Assembly (NCBI RefSeq): GCF_001907695.1
Contig: NZ_KV880637.1
Span: forward strand, 1,116,001 to 1,180,000
DNA length: 64,000 bases
Source of the DNA: Thalassospira sp. TSL5-1
GTDB lineage: Bacteria; Pseudomonadota; Alphaproteobacteria; Rhodospirillales; Thalassospiraceae
Direction: 5' to 3'
Shown: one piece after another, positions 18,193-26,676 of the stretch
Layout: each line of letters opens with the position of its first letter
Numbering within the stretch: position 1 is the first letter of the stretch
The notes under the pieces: generated by a model
What the model was told of the DNA's origin: nothing
Seen by the model: the letters and a program-made list of their open reading frames with translations, nothing else
Databases searched by the model: none
Position numbers and translations under genes: made by a program

Positions 18193-18228
18193 AAAAACAG
18201 CGCACAACCCCGAAGGTTATGCGCTGTT
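18193..18228 (-). terminator. Terminator of the DUF2628 gene
   Basis: On the minus strand AACAGCGCATAACC pairs with GGTTGTGCGCTGTT around a TTCGG loop (18196-18228), followed by TTTG. A tight tetraloop-like hairpin. Confidence 0.75.
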
Positions 18229-18244
18229 GAATGATCGTGCTGGT

Positions 18245-18781
18245 TTAGTAACCCAAATAGGGATCGGGCAGCATCATCGTGATTTGATAGGCAAAATAGA
18301 TGTTTGCGGCAAAGGCAATAACGGCAACCGGCAAGATGACTTTGATCTCGCCGAAAACCGCCGGGATGACCGACCAGATTTTTTCGCCAAGTTTTTCCTT
18401 GCGGTAATAATCGTAGTTTGCCAGCAGGAATGTGAAAATTGCCGGCGGCAGCCAATAAGCAATAGACGGTATAAACAGGCGTCCGGCTGCTGCCTCAATC
18501 GTCATCAAAAGCATGCTGTAAATGCTTGATATCGCGATGATGAAAAGGCCTTTGGCCCACATCCCCTTGCAAAAATAGTAAATACTGCCAAAAAAGAGCG
18601 CCAGAAAGTTCCGCGATACACGGAATTTTTCACCAAAGCTCAGGGCCTTGTATTTGTCGGTTTTCCGCATGGCATCATAGGAAAGCTTGTCGGCCTCCAG
18701 ATAGTCCAGCATTTCAAACCGTCGCTGCCAGGACGGGCTGTAATCTTTCCCCGTATTTACGGTTGTCGCGTTTTCAGTCAT
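18245..18781 (-). CDS. DUF2628 integral membrane protein
   Basis: A 178-residue protein of the DUF2628 family. A cytoplasmic N-terminus of about 55 residues (WQRRFEMLDYLEADKLSYDA) is followed by FGEKFRVSRNFLALFFGSIYYFCKGMW and three or four hydrophobic helices. The family's typical aromatic, Tyr/Phe-rich helix pattern and short DYYRKEKLGEKIW loop are present. AAGGGGA precedes the ATG. The function is not known for the family. It borders the AT-rich region to its right and is itself of normal composition. Confidence 0.75.
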   Translation of the reverse strand: MTENATTVNTGKDYSPSWQRRFEMLDYLEADKLSYDAMRKTDKYKALSFGEKFRVSRNFLALFFGSIYYFCKGMWAKGLFIIAISSIYSMLLMTIEAAAGRLFIPSIAYWLPPAIFTFLLANYDYYRKEKLGEKIWSVIPAVFGEIKVILPVAVIAFAANIYFAYQITMMLPDPYLGY

Positions 18782-19148
18782 TGGGAAAATCCCCTTCTGC
18801 TCGTTTGCTTGCTTTTGCTCGTTCGTGTGAAGCTGCCTTTTTCGGCTTATGCTTCAATGATTTGGCCCATAGTTGTTTTATTTTTGGACTGTTTTTCAAT
18901 TACCGATCAAAGGTGGCAGGAATTTGACAAGCTACATTTTGAGTTATGCTTTTTGTAGTCTCTTATGGATAGGTGGTGTCTGTTTGAGGTCTAAAGGAGA
19001 AAAATTCTTAGAATGTAGTCTCTTTAATGGCGTGTTGTCTTTGGGTATAAAATTTTGGTAAGTGGTGTGCTAGTTTAGTGTAAGTGTAAAGAAATATTTT
19101 CCTCTTATGTATGGGGCTTTACGTTAAGTATTATGATTTTTGTTGATT
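18782..19148. other. 367-bp AT-rich stretch, no supported gene
   Basis: Base composition shifts to clearly AT-rich from about 18840. A 62-codon plus-strand frame (18873-19061) has hydrophobic content but no ribosome-binding site and no recognisable family. It is the left shoulder of the patch carrying the lipoprotein at 19149-20081. Confidence 0.5.
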
Positions 19149-20081
19149 TTAATAATTAATCTTAAATTGTACCTTTTCTTCTTTTTTGTCTAAGCCGGTA
19201 GCAATAAATTCTAATGATTTTCTTGATGTGATCCACGTGCCGGTTGCGCCGTCACCATTTGAACATGTTATTTCCCAGTTGCCGGAAGATAATATTTGGA
19301 AGGAAATGATGTTTCCTGTGCAGGTTGATCCATTTTTTGTTCTTTGAAATGAAAAGGTAACTTGTGTGACAGATTGGCGAATTCCTGTTGTCTTGAAATG
19401 CGAGCCTATATCACTCCAGCTTCCGGATATTTCTGGTTTTCCGTACGGAAAACCAGAGGTTTGGTTTACCGTTCCTGTGGGAATATACATATTTTTCAAC
19501 AATAGGGAGTTGTCGGTAGTTAAGTATTTAAATTTAGATACGATGCTTTTCGCGTTATCTGTGAGCCTCGAGCAAGCGCTAATGCGGACTGCCACATTAG
19601 TATATGTTTTTGAATCATCTGAAATTGACTTTAATCTTTTGGAGAAGAATCCAGCTATACAATTTCCGTTCTGTCCGATCCAACCTTCAGCCGTCGGAGT
19701 AAAATATTTTACATTAGTGAAATTTTTGAAGGGGATTCTATTGATCTTTGCTAAAGAATAAAATTCATTTCCATCTTTGATGCTTTTAGAAATTTCTGGC
19801 GGTAGAGGGCTGCTTTTTCTATAAATTATCTCAACATTAGAAGTGCCCCATTGGATTTTTTCCCATCCAAGTCCCTCGGGATAAGAACTGCGGCGCGTTA
19901 TGTAATCGTTTTCAGGGCGAAGAAATAGAAAGAAGTTAAATCTGCTTTGGTCTGGCTCAAACCTTTTCCCTTCGTTCATGTTGAGCAAGGTTGTATGATT
20001 ATGAATATCTATGTCATTATGACTGCATCCGATGACTGCCAATGAAAATATAATTGTACAAAAGAGAAGGCGCGGTTTCAC
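19149..20081 (-). CDS. Unrecognised lipoprotein in an AT-rich patch
   Basis: A 310-residue predicted lipoprotein. The signal sequence PRLLFCTIIFSLAVIGC ends in a good lipobox (VIG-C), so the mature protein would be lipid-anchored at Cys19, outside the cytoplasm. The mature part is polar, rich in Ser, Asn, Thr, Lys and aromatic residues, and mostly beta-like; I recognise no family. The start is a GTG with AGGA upstream. Codons are strongly AT-ended (ATA, AGA, TTA), unlike flanking genes, which suggests transfer. Residues SGFPYGKPE are encoded by a perfect 26-bp palindrome. It lies downstream of the MotAB-like pair and on the same strand, but a terminator separates them. Confidence 0.65.
   Translation of the reverse strand: MKPRLLFCTIIFSLAVIGCSHNDIDIHNHTTLLNMNEGKRFEPDQSRFNFFLFLRPENDYITRRSSYPEGLGWEKIQWGTSNVEIIYRKSSPLPPEISKSIKDGNEFYSLAKINRIPFKNFTNVKYFTPTAEGWIGQNGNCIAGFFSKRLKSISDDSKTYTNVAVRISACSRLTDNAKSIVSKFKYLTTDNSLLLKNMYIPTGTVNQTSGFPYGKPEISGSWSDIGSHFKTTGIRQSVTQVTFSFQRTKNGSTCTGNIISFQILSSGNWEITCSNGDGATGTWITSRKSLEFIATGLDKKEEKVQFKINY
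19432..19457. repeat. Perfect 26-bp palindrome inside the lipoprotein gene
   Basis: The two 13-base halves, TCTGGTTTTCCGT and ACGGAAAACCAGA, abut with no spacer and no mismatch. Both strands encode SGFPYGKPE in the same register. The next bases outward (T at 19431, G at 19458) do not pair. Confidence 0.95.
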
Positions 20082-20140
20082 GATATAGATCCTGTTTAAG
20101 GTTTAGTGCTAGAAAAAAAATATACTAAAGCATAAAAAAA

Positions 20141-20167
20141 TAAAAAGTCCCGCAATTTCTGCGGGAC
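20141..20167 (-). terminator. Terminator of the MotB-like gene
   Basis: GTCCCGCA (20147-20154) pairs with TGCGGGAC (20160-20167), loop 5 nt. On the minus strand it is followed by T5 and an AT-rich tail. Confidence 0.85.
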
Positions 20168-20187
20168 AATTTTTACTAAGCGATTTA

Positions 20188-21351
20188 TTATCGTTCGGTG
20201 ATTTTGAACTCGATGCGCCGGTTTCGGCGATAGGCGATCTCATCATCCCGGTTGTCAAGCGGTTGATATTCGCCAAATCCGGCGGCGACCAGCCGGTTGG
20301 GCGGAACACCCTGTTCGATCAGGAACTTGACCACCGAAATGGCACGCGCGGCAGACAATTCCCAGTTCGATTTGAACTCGTTATTGCGAATGGGCACCTT
20401 GTCGGTATGGCCATCAACCCGCATCACCCAGTCAATATCACTGGGAATTTCGGCAGCGATTTGCTTAAGGGTATCAGCCAGCTTGGTAAGCTGCACCTTG
20501 CCTTCGTCACCAATATCTGCCGAGCCGGAGGCAAACAGAACCTCGGACTGGAAGACAAAACGGTCGCCCACGACACGGATATTCTGCCGGTCGCCCAGGA
20601 CCTGGCGCAAACGACCAAAGAATTCCGAGCGATAGCGTTGCAACTCCGCCACCTTGGAGGCGAGAGCCGCATTTAGGCGCTGGCCGAGATTGACGATTTG
20701 CGCGGCCTGATCCTTGTTTTTGGACTCGGAGATTTCCAGGGCATCTTGCAGTTTTGCCAGCTGTTGGCGAATGGCAATAAGTTGCTGGTTCAAGGCTTCG
20801 ACTTGCGCACGGGCCGATTCACTGATGTCTTTCTGGTCATCAAGCTCGCTTGCCCGCTGGGCCAGCAGTTTTGAAAGCTGTTCGATGCGCTCTTCCTGGC
20901 TTTGTTCTTTGGCATCCGCGGTTTCCTGCACCTTTGCCAGTTCGGATTTTTTGTCTTCCAGGGCGGCGAGGGCGGCGAGAAGTTTTTTCTCCTGTTCCTC
21001 GGCGGAAGCCTGAGCCGAGGAGAGCTTTTCTGCCAGCGATGAGACACGGTTTTTCAACGCATCGCGATCATCGCTGGTGGTTGAAAGCTCGGTCGTGAGC
21101 TGGGTCAGTTCAAGCTGCATTTCCTGGTTATTATTGCGTTCCAGGGCCAAAAGGTTGGTCAGTTCATTGACCTGGGATGTCAAATCGCTCAGCGCCTTGT
21201 CACGGCCCGACAGGGCCGCGCCAAGATAAACCTGGGCAACAACAAAGATCATCAGCAAAAAGATGATCACCATCAGCAGCGTGGCGAGCGCATCGACAAA
21301 ACCCGGCCACGTATTGACATCGCGATTACGACGGCGAGACAAGCCTGACAT
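20188..21351 (-). CDS. MotB-like peptidoglycan-binding protein with long coiled coil
   Basis: A 387-residue protein with the MotB layout. There is a short cytoplasmic N-terminus, one membrane helix (about 21-43) preceded by WPGFVDALATLL, where Asp20 takes the place of the proton-binding aspartate of MotB, then a coiled coil of about 190 residues (50-240). It ends in an OmpA/MotB domain with VDGHTDKVPI and SAARAISVVKFL for binding peptidoglycan. The ATG at 21351 has GAGGAGGG 9 nt upstream and starts 4 bp after the MotA-like stop; a TTG at 21372 is less likely. With its partner it should form a proton-driven inner-membrane unit anchored to the wall. It is not next to flagellar genes. Confidence 0.85.
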   Translation of the reverse strand: MSGLSRRRNRDVNTWPGFVDALATLLMVIIFLLMIFVVAQVYLGAALSGRDKALSDLTSQVNELTNLLALERNNNQEMQLELTQLTTELSTTSDDRDALKNRVSSLAEKLSSAQASAEEQEKKLLAALAALEDKKSELAKVQETADAKEQSQEERIEQLSKLLAQRASELDDQKDISESARAQVEALNQQLIAIRQQLAKLQDALEISESKNKDQAAQIVNLGQRLNAALASKVAELQRYRSEFFGRLRQVLGDRQNIRVVGDRFVFQSEVLFASGSADIGDEGKVQLTKLADTLKQIAAEIPSDIDWVMRVDGHTDKVPIRNNEFKSNWELSAARAISVVKFLIEQGVPPNRLVAAGFGEYQPLDNRDDEIAYRRNRRIEFKITER

Positions 21352-21355
21352 GAGG

Positions 21356-22540
21356 TTAACCCTCCTCGGCAATCGCGGCGATGGTCCGGGCCAGAAGTTT
21401 TATTTCACTGCGAATTTCCTGGGTCTGTTGCTGGCGACCCATCGAAAGCTCGTCGGCAACCCGGCCTAACTGATTGTCAAGCGAGCGGATATGCGCACGG
21501 GTATTGTCATCAATGCCAAAGCTGCCGCCCCGCATGGAATCGGAAAGCTGATCGAGCACGGGTTTAAGGTGCATCTGACTTTCCGCCAGTTTGACCATCA
21601 ATTGCTGTTCGGCTTTCATCTGGTCGGTCAGGGTAGAAAGCTTGTCGGCAAGATCGATCAGGGTATTGTGCGACTTGATCTGAGAGGATTCAGATCGCTG
21701 GATCGAGTTTTGCAGGCCTTCCATATTGTCGGCCATCTGTTCGATCAGGGCGGAAAGGTAGGCCGGAACCGACTGTTCGCCGTCCGAAAGCGGACCACCC
21801 GATGAAACGCGGGTGAAGCTTGACATCCATTCTTCAAGTTCATTGAAAAAACGGTTTTGTGCCTGGCCTGCCTGCATATCAAGAAGACCCAGGGCGAGGG
21901 ACCCGGCCAGACCAAACAGCGAGGATGAAAAGGCCGTGCCCATGCCATTGAGCGGCTTTGCCAGACCTTCCTTAAGCTGGCCGAACCAGAGTTCCATGTT
22001 GCTGCCGCCACCGACATTGACATTGCCAATCACATCGGCAACCGAGTTCACGGTTTGCAGCAGGCCCCAAAAAGTCCCCAGCAGGCCCAAAAACACCAGC
22101 AGACTGACCAGATAGCGCGAAAGTTCGCGGCTTTCATCCAGGCGGGAGCGAATGGAATCGAGGATGGTGCTGGTCGCAAGGGTGGAAAGCTGCGGCCGGT
22201 CGCGGCGCTGTTCCTGCATCATCCGCGCCATCGGTGCCAGAAGCTTTGGCGTATCCTGCGAGCTTAGCCCCGGGCGGTTGCGGCGGAAATCCTCGATCCA
22301 GGAAACTTCGGGGTTCAGGCTAAATGCCATGCGGAAGGTATAAACCACCCCAATGATGAAGACGCCAATGATCAGACCGTTCAACACGGCACTTGCCAGA
22401 AAGGCTTCTGACAGCGTTGGATATAACAGGGCTGCGATGGCGACGATAACGGCGGTGAAAATACCCATCCGGGTCAGATAGGCGCCCGGTTTGGTGATTG
22501 CCGGAGTATTTGCCGCGCCGTTGGACGCATTGTTGCTCAT
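21356..22540 (-). CDS. MotA/TolQ/ExbB-like proton channel protein
   Basis: A 394-residue membrane protein. Two N-terminal hydrophobic segments (about 25-70) are followed by a cytoplasmic stretch and then the MotA/ExbB core with YLVSLLVFLGLLGTFWGLLQ (about 143-162) and AFSSSLFGLAGSLALGL (about 203-219). The remaining C-terminal part of roughly 170 residues is cytoplasmic, helical and Gln-rich. Proteins of this class form pentamers around two MotB/ExbD-type subunits. It is coupled to the MotB-like gene (4 bp apart) and follows the OmpA-domain gene by 12 bp. That makes a three-gene operon. Confidence 0.85.
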   Translation of the reverse strand: MSNNASNGAANTPAITKPGAYLTRMGIFTAVIVAIAALLYPTLSEAFLASAVLNGLIIGVFIIGVVYTFRMAFSLNPEVSWIEDFRRNRPGLSSQDTPKLLAPMARMMQEQRRDRPQLSTLATSTILDSIRSRLDESRELSRYLVSLLVFLGLLGTFWGLLQTVNSVADVIGNVNVGGGSNMELWFGQLKEGLAKPLNGMGTAFSSSLFGLAGSLALGLLDMQAGQAQNRFFNELEEWMSSFTRVSSGGPLSDGEQSVPAYLSALIEQMADNMEGLQNSIQRSESSQIKSHNTLIDLADKLSTLTDQMKAEQQLMVKLAESQMHLKPVLDQLSDSMRGGSFGIDDNTRAHIRSLDNQLGRVADELSMGRQQQTQEIRSEIKLLARTIAAIAEEG

Positions 22541-22552
22541 GACAGATAAATC

Positions 22553-24079
22553 CTAGCGTTGAACGGTTTTAATATCGACGCGATCGGCCGGGCCAGAGGG
22601 GACATTGGCACCCAGCGCACGGACATCGATCCGGGTGGAGCGAACGCCGCCATCGATCAGATAGGAGCGAACCTGCAAGGCACGCGAAAGCGACAGGCGG
22701 CGCGCCTTGCTGGCATTTTGCGATTCACCGGCGGCATAAGCCTGCAACTGAACCCGCAAATCGCCATTTTTGGCAAGGTTGCCTATCACCTTATCAAGGC
22801 TTTTTTTTGCACTTGCGTCCAGCTCGAAACTGTCGCCGGCAAAGGGCAGGCTATAGTCGTCGCCTGTCGGTGCAGGGCCGGATTTTTTTGCCGGGGCGGA
22901 TGCGGGATCCGACGCCGGAGCCGATGCGGTTTCGCGCGCCGGAATTTGCGGTTTCACCCGGGGTTCGGGCGCGGGGTCGTTTTTCTGAACGGTTTTTTTC
23001 GAGACAGGCGGTTTTGGCATGGTGCCAGATTGTTGATCCGGCATTTTTTGCGGCGGTGTGGTGGTGTCCGGTGCCGGGGAAGGGGCCGGCTTCACCGAAT
23101 TATCCTGTGTCAGCGGCTGGGGCGTTGTGGCCGTGCCGGTGGCAGGCTTTGTGGGTGCCGGTGACGTTGAAGGTTTTTCAGCTTTGGGCAGTGGTGCCTT
23201 GTCTACCGCGGGGGCGGGCATTTTGTTTTTTGGTGCTTCGCGCGGTGTCTCCGTATCGGGTTTCGCGATCTCGGGCGCGGCGGGCACGGCAGGTTTTGCA
23301 TTATTTTGGGCAAGTAAGGGGCCTTGCGCCGGTAGCGTTGTTGCAGGATTCTGCGCTACGGCTTCTTGCGGGCTTTTGGCAGATGATGTGCTGCTATCTG
23401 CTGTCGCAGGCGTCGTTGCCGGGCGATTTCGCGGCAGACCATCAACATTATGGGATTGGGGGGGAACCAGATGAATGATCTGCTTTGCGCCGTCATCGTC
23501 AAGGTCCTGCTTGTTCAGGCTGCCCCCGAGATTGCCGCGACTGAAAAATGGTTGTGACGCCGGGGGTGTATCCAGGCGTTCTACCGCAGGCCGGGCCGGA
23601 TAGGAAACCGGCGGGCGCAGTTGAATGCGTTCACGTTCCTGTGGTGGGTTCAGAGTGATGGCGGAGCGTTGCGGCGTTGCATTTTCAGTTGGCACAATGC
23701 CGGCACCATCAATAACCACGGTGCCAAACCCGTCAGACTGACGATCGCCGTTGCCGTTTGACGTATCGAATCGCGACGTAGCGGATGGCGGATTTAGCAG
23801 AAGTTGTGGTGCCATAAAACGCGATTTTGGGGCCGCCTGGGGATAGATCACAAGCTGACGGTCAATTTCGATGCGCGGGGCATTATTATCTGGTGACGAG
23901 AACCCTTTGCCCGGGGCGGTTCGATCATCAAGCTGGTCAAGAACGCCAAGGTCCACCTGAACATTATTGCCCGGCATGACCGGGGAAAACGACCCGGCTG
24001 TTGCGCCCTGACTGGTCGCCAACAATGTTCCGAGCGCCGCCGCAAAGGCAATCGCCGAAATCCTAGTATTCCCCTTCAT
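22553..24079 (-). CDS. Secreted Pro-rich OmpA-domain protein
   Basis: A 508-residue exported protein with a signal peptide (AIAFAAALGTLLATSQGATA, cleavage near residue 28). It then has a low-complexity periplasmic region of about 350 residues very rich in Pro, Ala, Lys and Thr. The C-terminal OmpA-like domain (about 405-505) starts at SLPFAGDSFELDASAKKSLD and has LQAYAAGES and RRLSLSRALQVRSYL. The usual peptidoglycan-binding Asp/Arg pattern (GHTD) is replaced by AYAAGES, so binding may be altered. It is first gene of the operon with the MotA- and MotB-like genes and may link the motor unit to the outer envelope. Confidence 0.8.
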   Translation of the reverse strand: MKGNTRISAIAFAAALGTLLATSQGATAGSFSPVMPGNNVQVDLGVLDQLDDRTAPGKGFSSPDNNAPRIEIDRQLVIYPQAAPKSRFMAPQLLLNPPSATSRFDTSNGNGDRQSDGFGTVVIDGAGIVPTENATPQRSAITLNPPQERERIQLRPPVSYPARPAVERLDTPPASQPFFSRGNLGGSLNKQDLDDDGAKQIIHLVPPQSHNVDGLPRNRPATTPATADSSTSSAKSPQEAVAQNPATTLPAQGPLLAQNNAKPAVPAAPEIAKPDTETPREAPKNKMPAPAVDKAPLPKAEKPSTSPAPTKPATGTATTPQPLTQDNSVKPAPSPAPDTTTPPQKMPDQQSGTMPKPPVSKKTVQKNDPAPEPRVKPQIPARETASAPASDPASAPAKKSGPAPTGDDYSLPFAGDSFELDASAKKSLDKVIGNLAKNGDLRVQLQAYAAGESQNASKARRLSLSRALQVRSYLIDGGVRSTRIDVRALGANVPSGPADRVDIKTVQR

Positions 24080-24256
24080 CTATTCGCAGGCCCCTTGTTA
24101 TCCTGTTTCGCGACCGAACACATTGAATATGCTTTTTGTGACGATCTTACGGCACGGCCCGTGCCACCCCTGTTCCGCCGCAGTTTTTCTTCCCCGACGG
24201 TCCCTTCGCACCATAACTTACCACAGTGTTGCCGACAACCGGTTTGACCTGAACAC

Positions 24257-24291
24257 AAAAAAGGCATCCACAATAATTTGTGAATGCCTTT
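24257..24291 (-). terminator. Terminator of suhB
   Basis: AAAGGCATCCACAA (24260-24273) pairs with TTGTGAATGCCTTT (24278-24291) with one mismatch. On the minus strand it ends in T6. Confidence 0.85.
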
Positions 24292-24318
24292 AATGATTTC
24301 TTCCAAAGGGTTTACGGC

Positions 24319-25128
24319 TTAGGCCGAGGTCGCCTTTTTCAGAGTTTTTGCCAAAACAGGTTGGATATAGTCGTTCGCGGCAACAACGCTGCCGGTACCC
24401 AGCATATTGGTTCCGCCATTGATATCGCGAACATAGCCACCGGCCTCGGAAATGAGGATCAGACCCGCGGCAATATCCCACTGGTTAAGGTGGGTTTCCC
24501 AGTAACCGTCGTAACGGCCAGCCGCGACATAGGCGAGGTCAAGCGATGCGGCACCAAAACGGCGCACGCCCGAGCAACGGTCCATGACGGTATGCAGCTG
24601 TTTTTCAAAGGCGGCATGGTCGCCACGGCCCATATGCGGGACGCCACAGGCCAAGACACATTCGTTCAAACGGCGACGGCCCGAAACACGCAGGCGGCGG
24701 TTATCCAGATACGCCCCGACACCTTTTTCGGCCCAGAAGAATTCATCCTTGGCAACGTCATAGATAATGCCAGCGATGATTTCGTCACCCTTTTGCAGGG
24801 CGACCGAAATGGCGAAATGCGGGATGCCATGCAGGAAGTTGGTGGTGCCATCAAGCGGGTCGATGATCCAGCGGTGTTCCGGATCGCTCCCCTTGATCTC
24901 GCCACCTTCCTCGAGAAGGAAACCATAACCGGGGCGGGCCCGTTCAAGTTCTTCGCGCAGGCGTTTTTCGGCACGATGATCGGCGGCAGAAACGAAATCC
25001 CCCGGACCTTTCATGGATACCTGAAGGTTTTCGACTTCACCGAAGTCGCGCTTAAGTCCATAGGCCGCCTTTTCGACGGCCTTGAACATGACATTGATAT
25101 TGGCTGAACGACGGGCGGCGCCACGCAC
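24319..25128 (-). CDS. suhB: Inositol monophosphatase family protein
   Basis: A 269-residue Mg-dependent phosphatase of the SuhB/IMPase family. It hydrolyses inositol phosphates; SuhB also acts in rRNA transcription complexes in E. coli. Motifs: SAADHRAEKRLREEL, IIDPLDGTTNFLHGIPHFAIS (metal and substrate site) and WDIAAGLILISEAGG. The start is a GTG at 25128 with GGAG 7 nt before it. It lies 43 bp downstream of efp on the same strand, an order seen in other alphaproteobacteria, with a terminator after it. Confidence 0.92.
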   Translation of the reverse strand: MRGAARRSANINVMFKAVEKAAYGLKRDFGEVENLQVSMKGPGDFVSAADHRAEKRLREELERARPGYGFLLEEGGEIKGSDPEHRWIIDPLDGTTNFLHGIPHFAISVALQKGDEIIAGIIYDVAKDEFFWAEKGVGAYLDNRRLRVSGRRRLNECVLACGVPHMGRGDHAAFEKQLHTVMDRCSGVRRFGAASLDLAYVAAGRYDGYWETHLNQWDIAAGLILISEAGGYVRDINGGTNMLGTGSVVAANDYIQPVLAKTLKKATSA

Positions 25129-25171
25129 GGCTCATCTCCCGGTATTTGAGAAGTAAAAAAGGAATGCGGCG

Positions 25172-25738
25172 TTAGTCTTTGGCGCGCTCGACATAGGTGC
25201 TTTCGCTGGTATTCACGACAATGCGCGTACCAGATTCGATGTGCGGCGGCACCAGAACACGAACGCCGTTTTCAAGAACGGCCGGCTTGTAGGAGGAAGA
25301 CTGGGTCTGCCCCTTTACCACCGCGTCGGCTTCGACGATCTGGAAAACGGCATGTTCCGGCAAGCTAACGCTAAGGGCTTCGCCTTCGAAGGATTCAACG
25401 GTCACAACCATGCCATCCTGCAAGAAGACAGCGGGTTCACCGATCAGTTCTTTGTTGACTGTGATCTGCTCGAAGGTTTCGCTGTCCATCAGCGTCACCA
25501 TGTCGTCTTCGGCGAACAGATAGGTATATTCATGCTGGTCGAGGCGTACACGCTCGACAGTTTCCGAGGCACGGAAACGTTCGTTCAGCTTGGTGCCGTT
25601 GCGGATGTCTTTAAGTTCAACCTGGTTGAACGCACCGCCTTTACCCGGCTTCACTGCGTTACATTTTACTGCGCGCCACAGGCTGCCATTATGTTCAATA
25701 ATGTTACCCGGACGGATTTCGTTGCCGTTGATTTTCAT
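25172..25738 (-). CDS. efp: Elongation factor P
   Basis: A 188-residue EF-P of normal length, which rescues ribosomes stalled at polyproline. The three-domain sequence is complete. The domain I loop PGKGGAF carries Lys33, the position modified in other bacteria; a lysine there implies EpmA-type lysylation and not EarP-type rhamnosylation. The modification enzymes are outside the window. The need for EF-P is illustrated by very Pro-rich proteins in this window (TolA, the OmpA-domain protein). Confidence 0.97.
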   Translation of the reverse strand: MKINGNEIRPGNIIEHNGSLWRAVKCNAVKPGKGGAFNQVELKDIRNGTKLNERFRASETVERVRLDQHEYTYLFAEDDMVTLMDSETFEQITVNKELIGEPAVFLQDGMVVTVESFEGEALSVSLPEHAVFQIVEADAVVKGQTQSSSYKPAVLENGVRVLVPPHIESGTRIVVNTSESTYVERAKD

Positions 25739-25971
25739 GGCACCAACCGTTCTTTCAGATCACAGATTCACAATGTGGAAAAAAGTGGCGTCTACCTATC
25801 AGTTCGCGCGGTTTCCCGCAAGCCTCTTCGTGGAATACAAACGCATGCCGCCCTTTGTTTGCGTGCATGGCTGGCCGGAAGAACCTTTAAAACAGGCAGC
25901 CTACGGCAAGTCCCAACGACAGGATGCCGGTGGGAAAGCGAGTTGCAATATCGCGGAAAAGGAGAAGGGCG

Positions 25972-26616
25972 TTATTCTTCGCTGGCGGCGGCTATTGCAG
26001 CACGAATGGCCTTTGCCCCGGCAACAGGCCCGTCAGGATGGTTCCAGACCGCGCCGCTAATGGCGACAAAATCGGCACCGGCCTGAACCAGCGGCGCCAG
26101 GTTATCGGCATTGATGCCGCCAATGGCAACACAGGGAACCGTGGTAAAGGTTGTCCAGATCTCAATGATTTCCGGTTCAACCCAGGTGCGCGGGTCTTTG
26201 GTGGTTGTCGGGAAGAACGCGCCAAAGGCCACGTAATCGGCACCTTTTTCGCCCAGTTCCATTGCCCGGTGGCGGGAATCATAGCAGGAAACGCCAACAA
26301 TATGCTCTTCGCCCATGATTTTGCGGGCTTGGTCATAGCTGCCGTCATCTTCGCCAATATGCACGCCGTCACAGCCGGTTTTATGTGCAAGGTCCGGGCG
26401 GTCATTCAGGATCAGGGGAATATCGCGCTCGCTGCAAATCGGCAGCAGCTTTTTAACCGCCGCAACAATGCCGTTATCATCAATGTCTTTCAGGCGAAGC
26501 TGCACACAGTCCACCGCTCCGGTATCGAGAACATCCGCCAGCAGGGCCGGGAATGTCTCGAGATCGATTTTGGCGGGGGTTAGCAGGTAAAGGCCGGTTT
26601 GCGCGTCGCTATTCAC
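25972..26616 (-). CDS. thiE: Thiamine phosphate synthase
   Basis: A 214-residue TIM barrel that couples hydroxymethylpyrimidine diphosphate with thiazole phosphate to give thiamine phosphate. Seen are VQLRLKD, ILNDRPDLAHKTGCDGVHIG, GADYVAFGAFFPTTTK (phosphate loop) and CVAIGGINADN. The start is uncertain: the GTG at 26616 has AGGA 9 nt upstream and gives the family's usual length. The frame stays open to a TTG at 26676 directly behind the preceding stop. It follows an unknown gene on the same strand. thiD begins at the far right edge of the window, so the pathway genes are scattered. Confidence 0.88.
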   Translation of the reverse strand: MNSDAQTGLYLLTPAKIDLETFPALLADVLDTGAVDCVQLRLKDIDDNGIVAAVKKLLPICSERDIPLILNDRPDLAHKTGCDGVHIGEDDGSYDQARKIMGEEHIVGVSCYDSRHRAMELGEKGADYVAFGAFFPTTTKDPRTWVEPEIIEIWTTFTTVPCVAIGGINADNLAPLVQAGADFVAISGAVWNHPDGPVAGAKAIRAAIAAASEE

Positions 26617-26676
26617 AGTGATCTGTCCTGATGGAAATGCTGTGCCCTGTTTACCCTGCAAGGCGCCGATTGGCAA

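Noticed and set aside
18873-19061. 62-codon hydrophobic frame in the AT-rich patch
   Set aside because: No ribosome-binding site and hydrophobicity is expected from AT-rich codons; kept only as a note in the intergenic entry.
20188-22540. MotA/MotB-like pair as ZorAB of a Zorya anti-phage system
   Set aside because: No ZorC, ZorD or ZorE nearby; the MotA-like protein lacks the very long cytoplasmic tail of ZorA; the neighbours are housekeeping genes and an OmpA-domain protein.
25241-26086. 281-codon plus-strand frame across the efp-thiE gap
   Set aside because: Mostly antisense to efp and thiE; the 233 bp that are free have no start signal.
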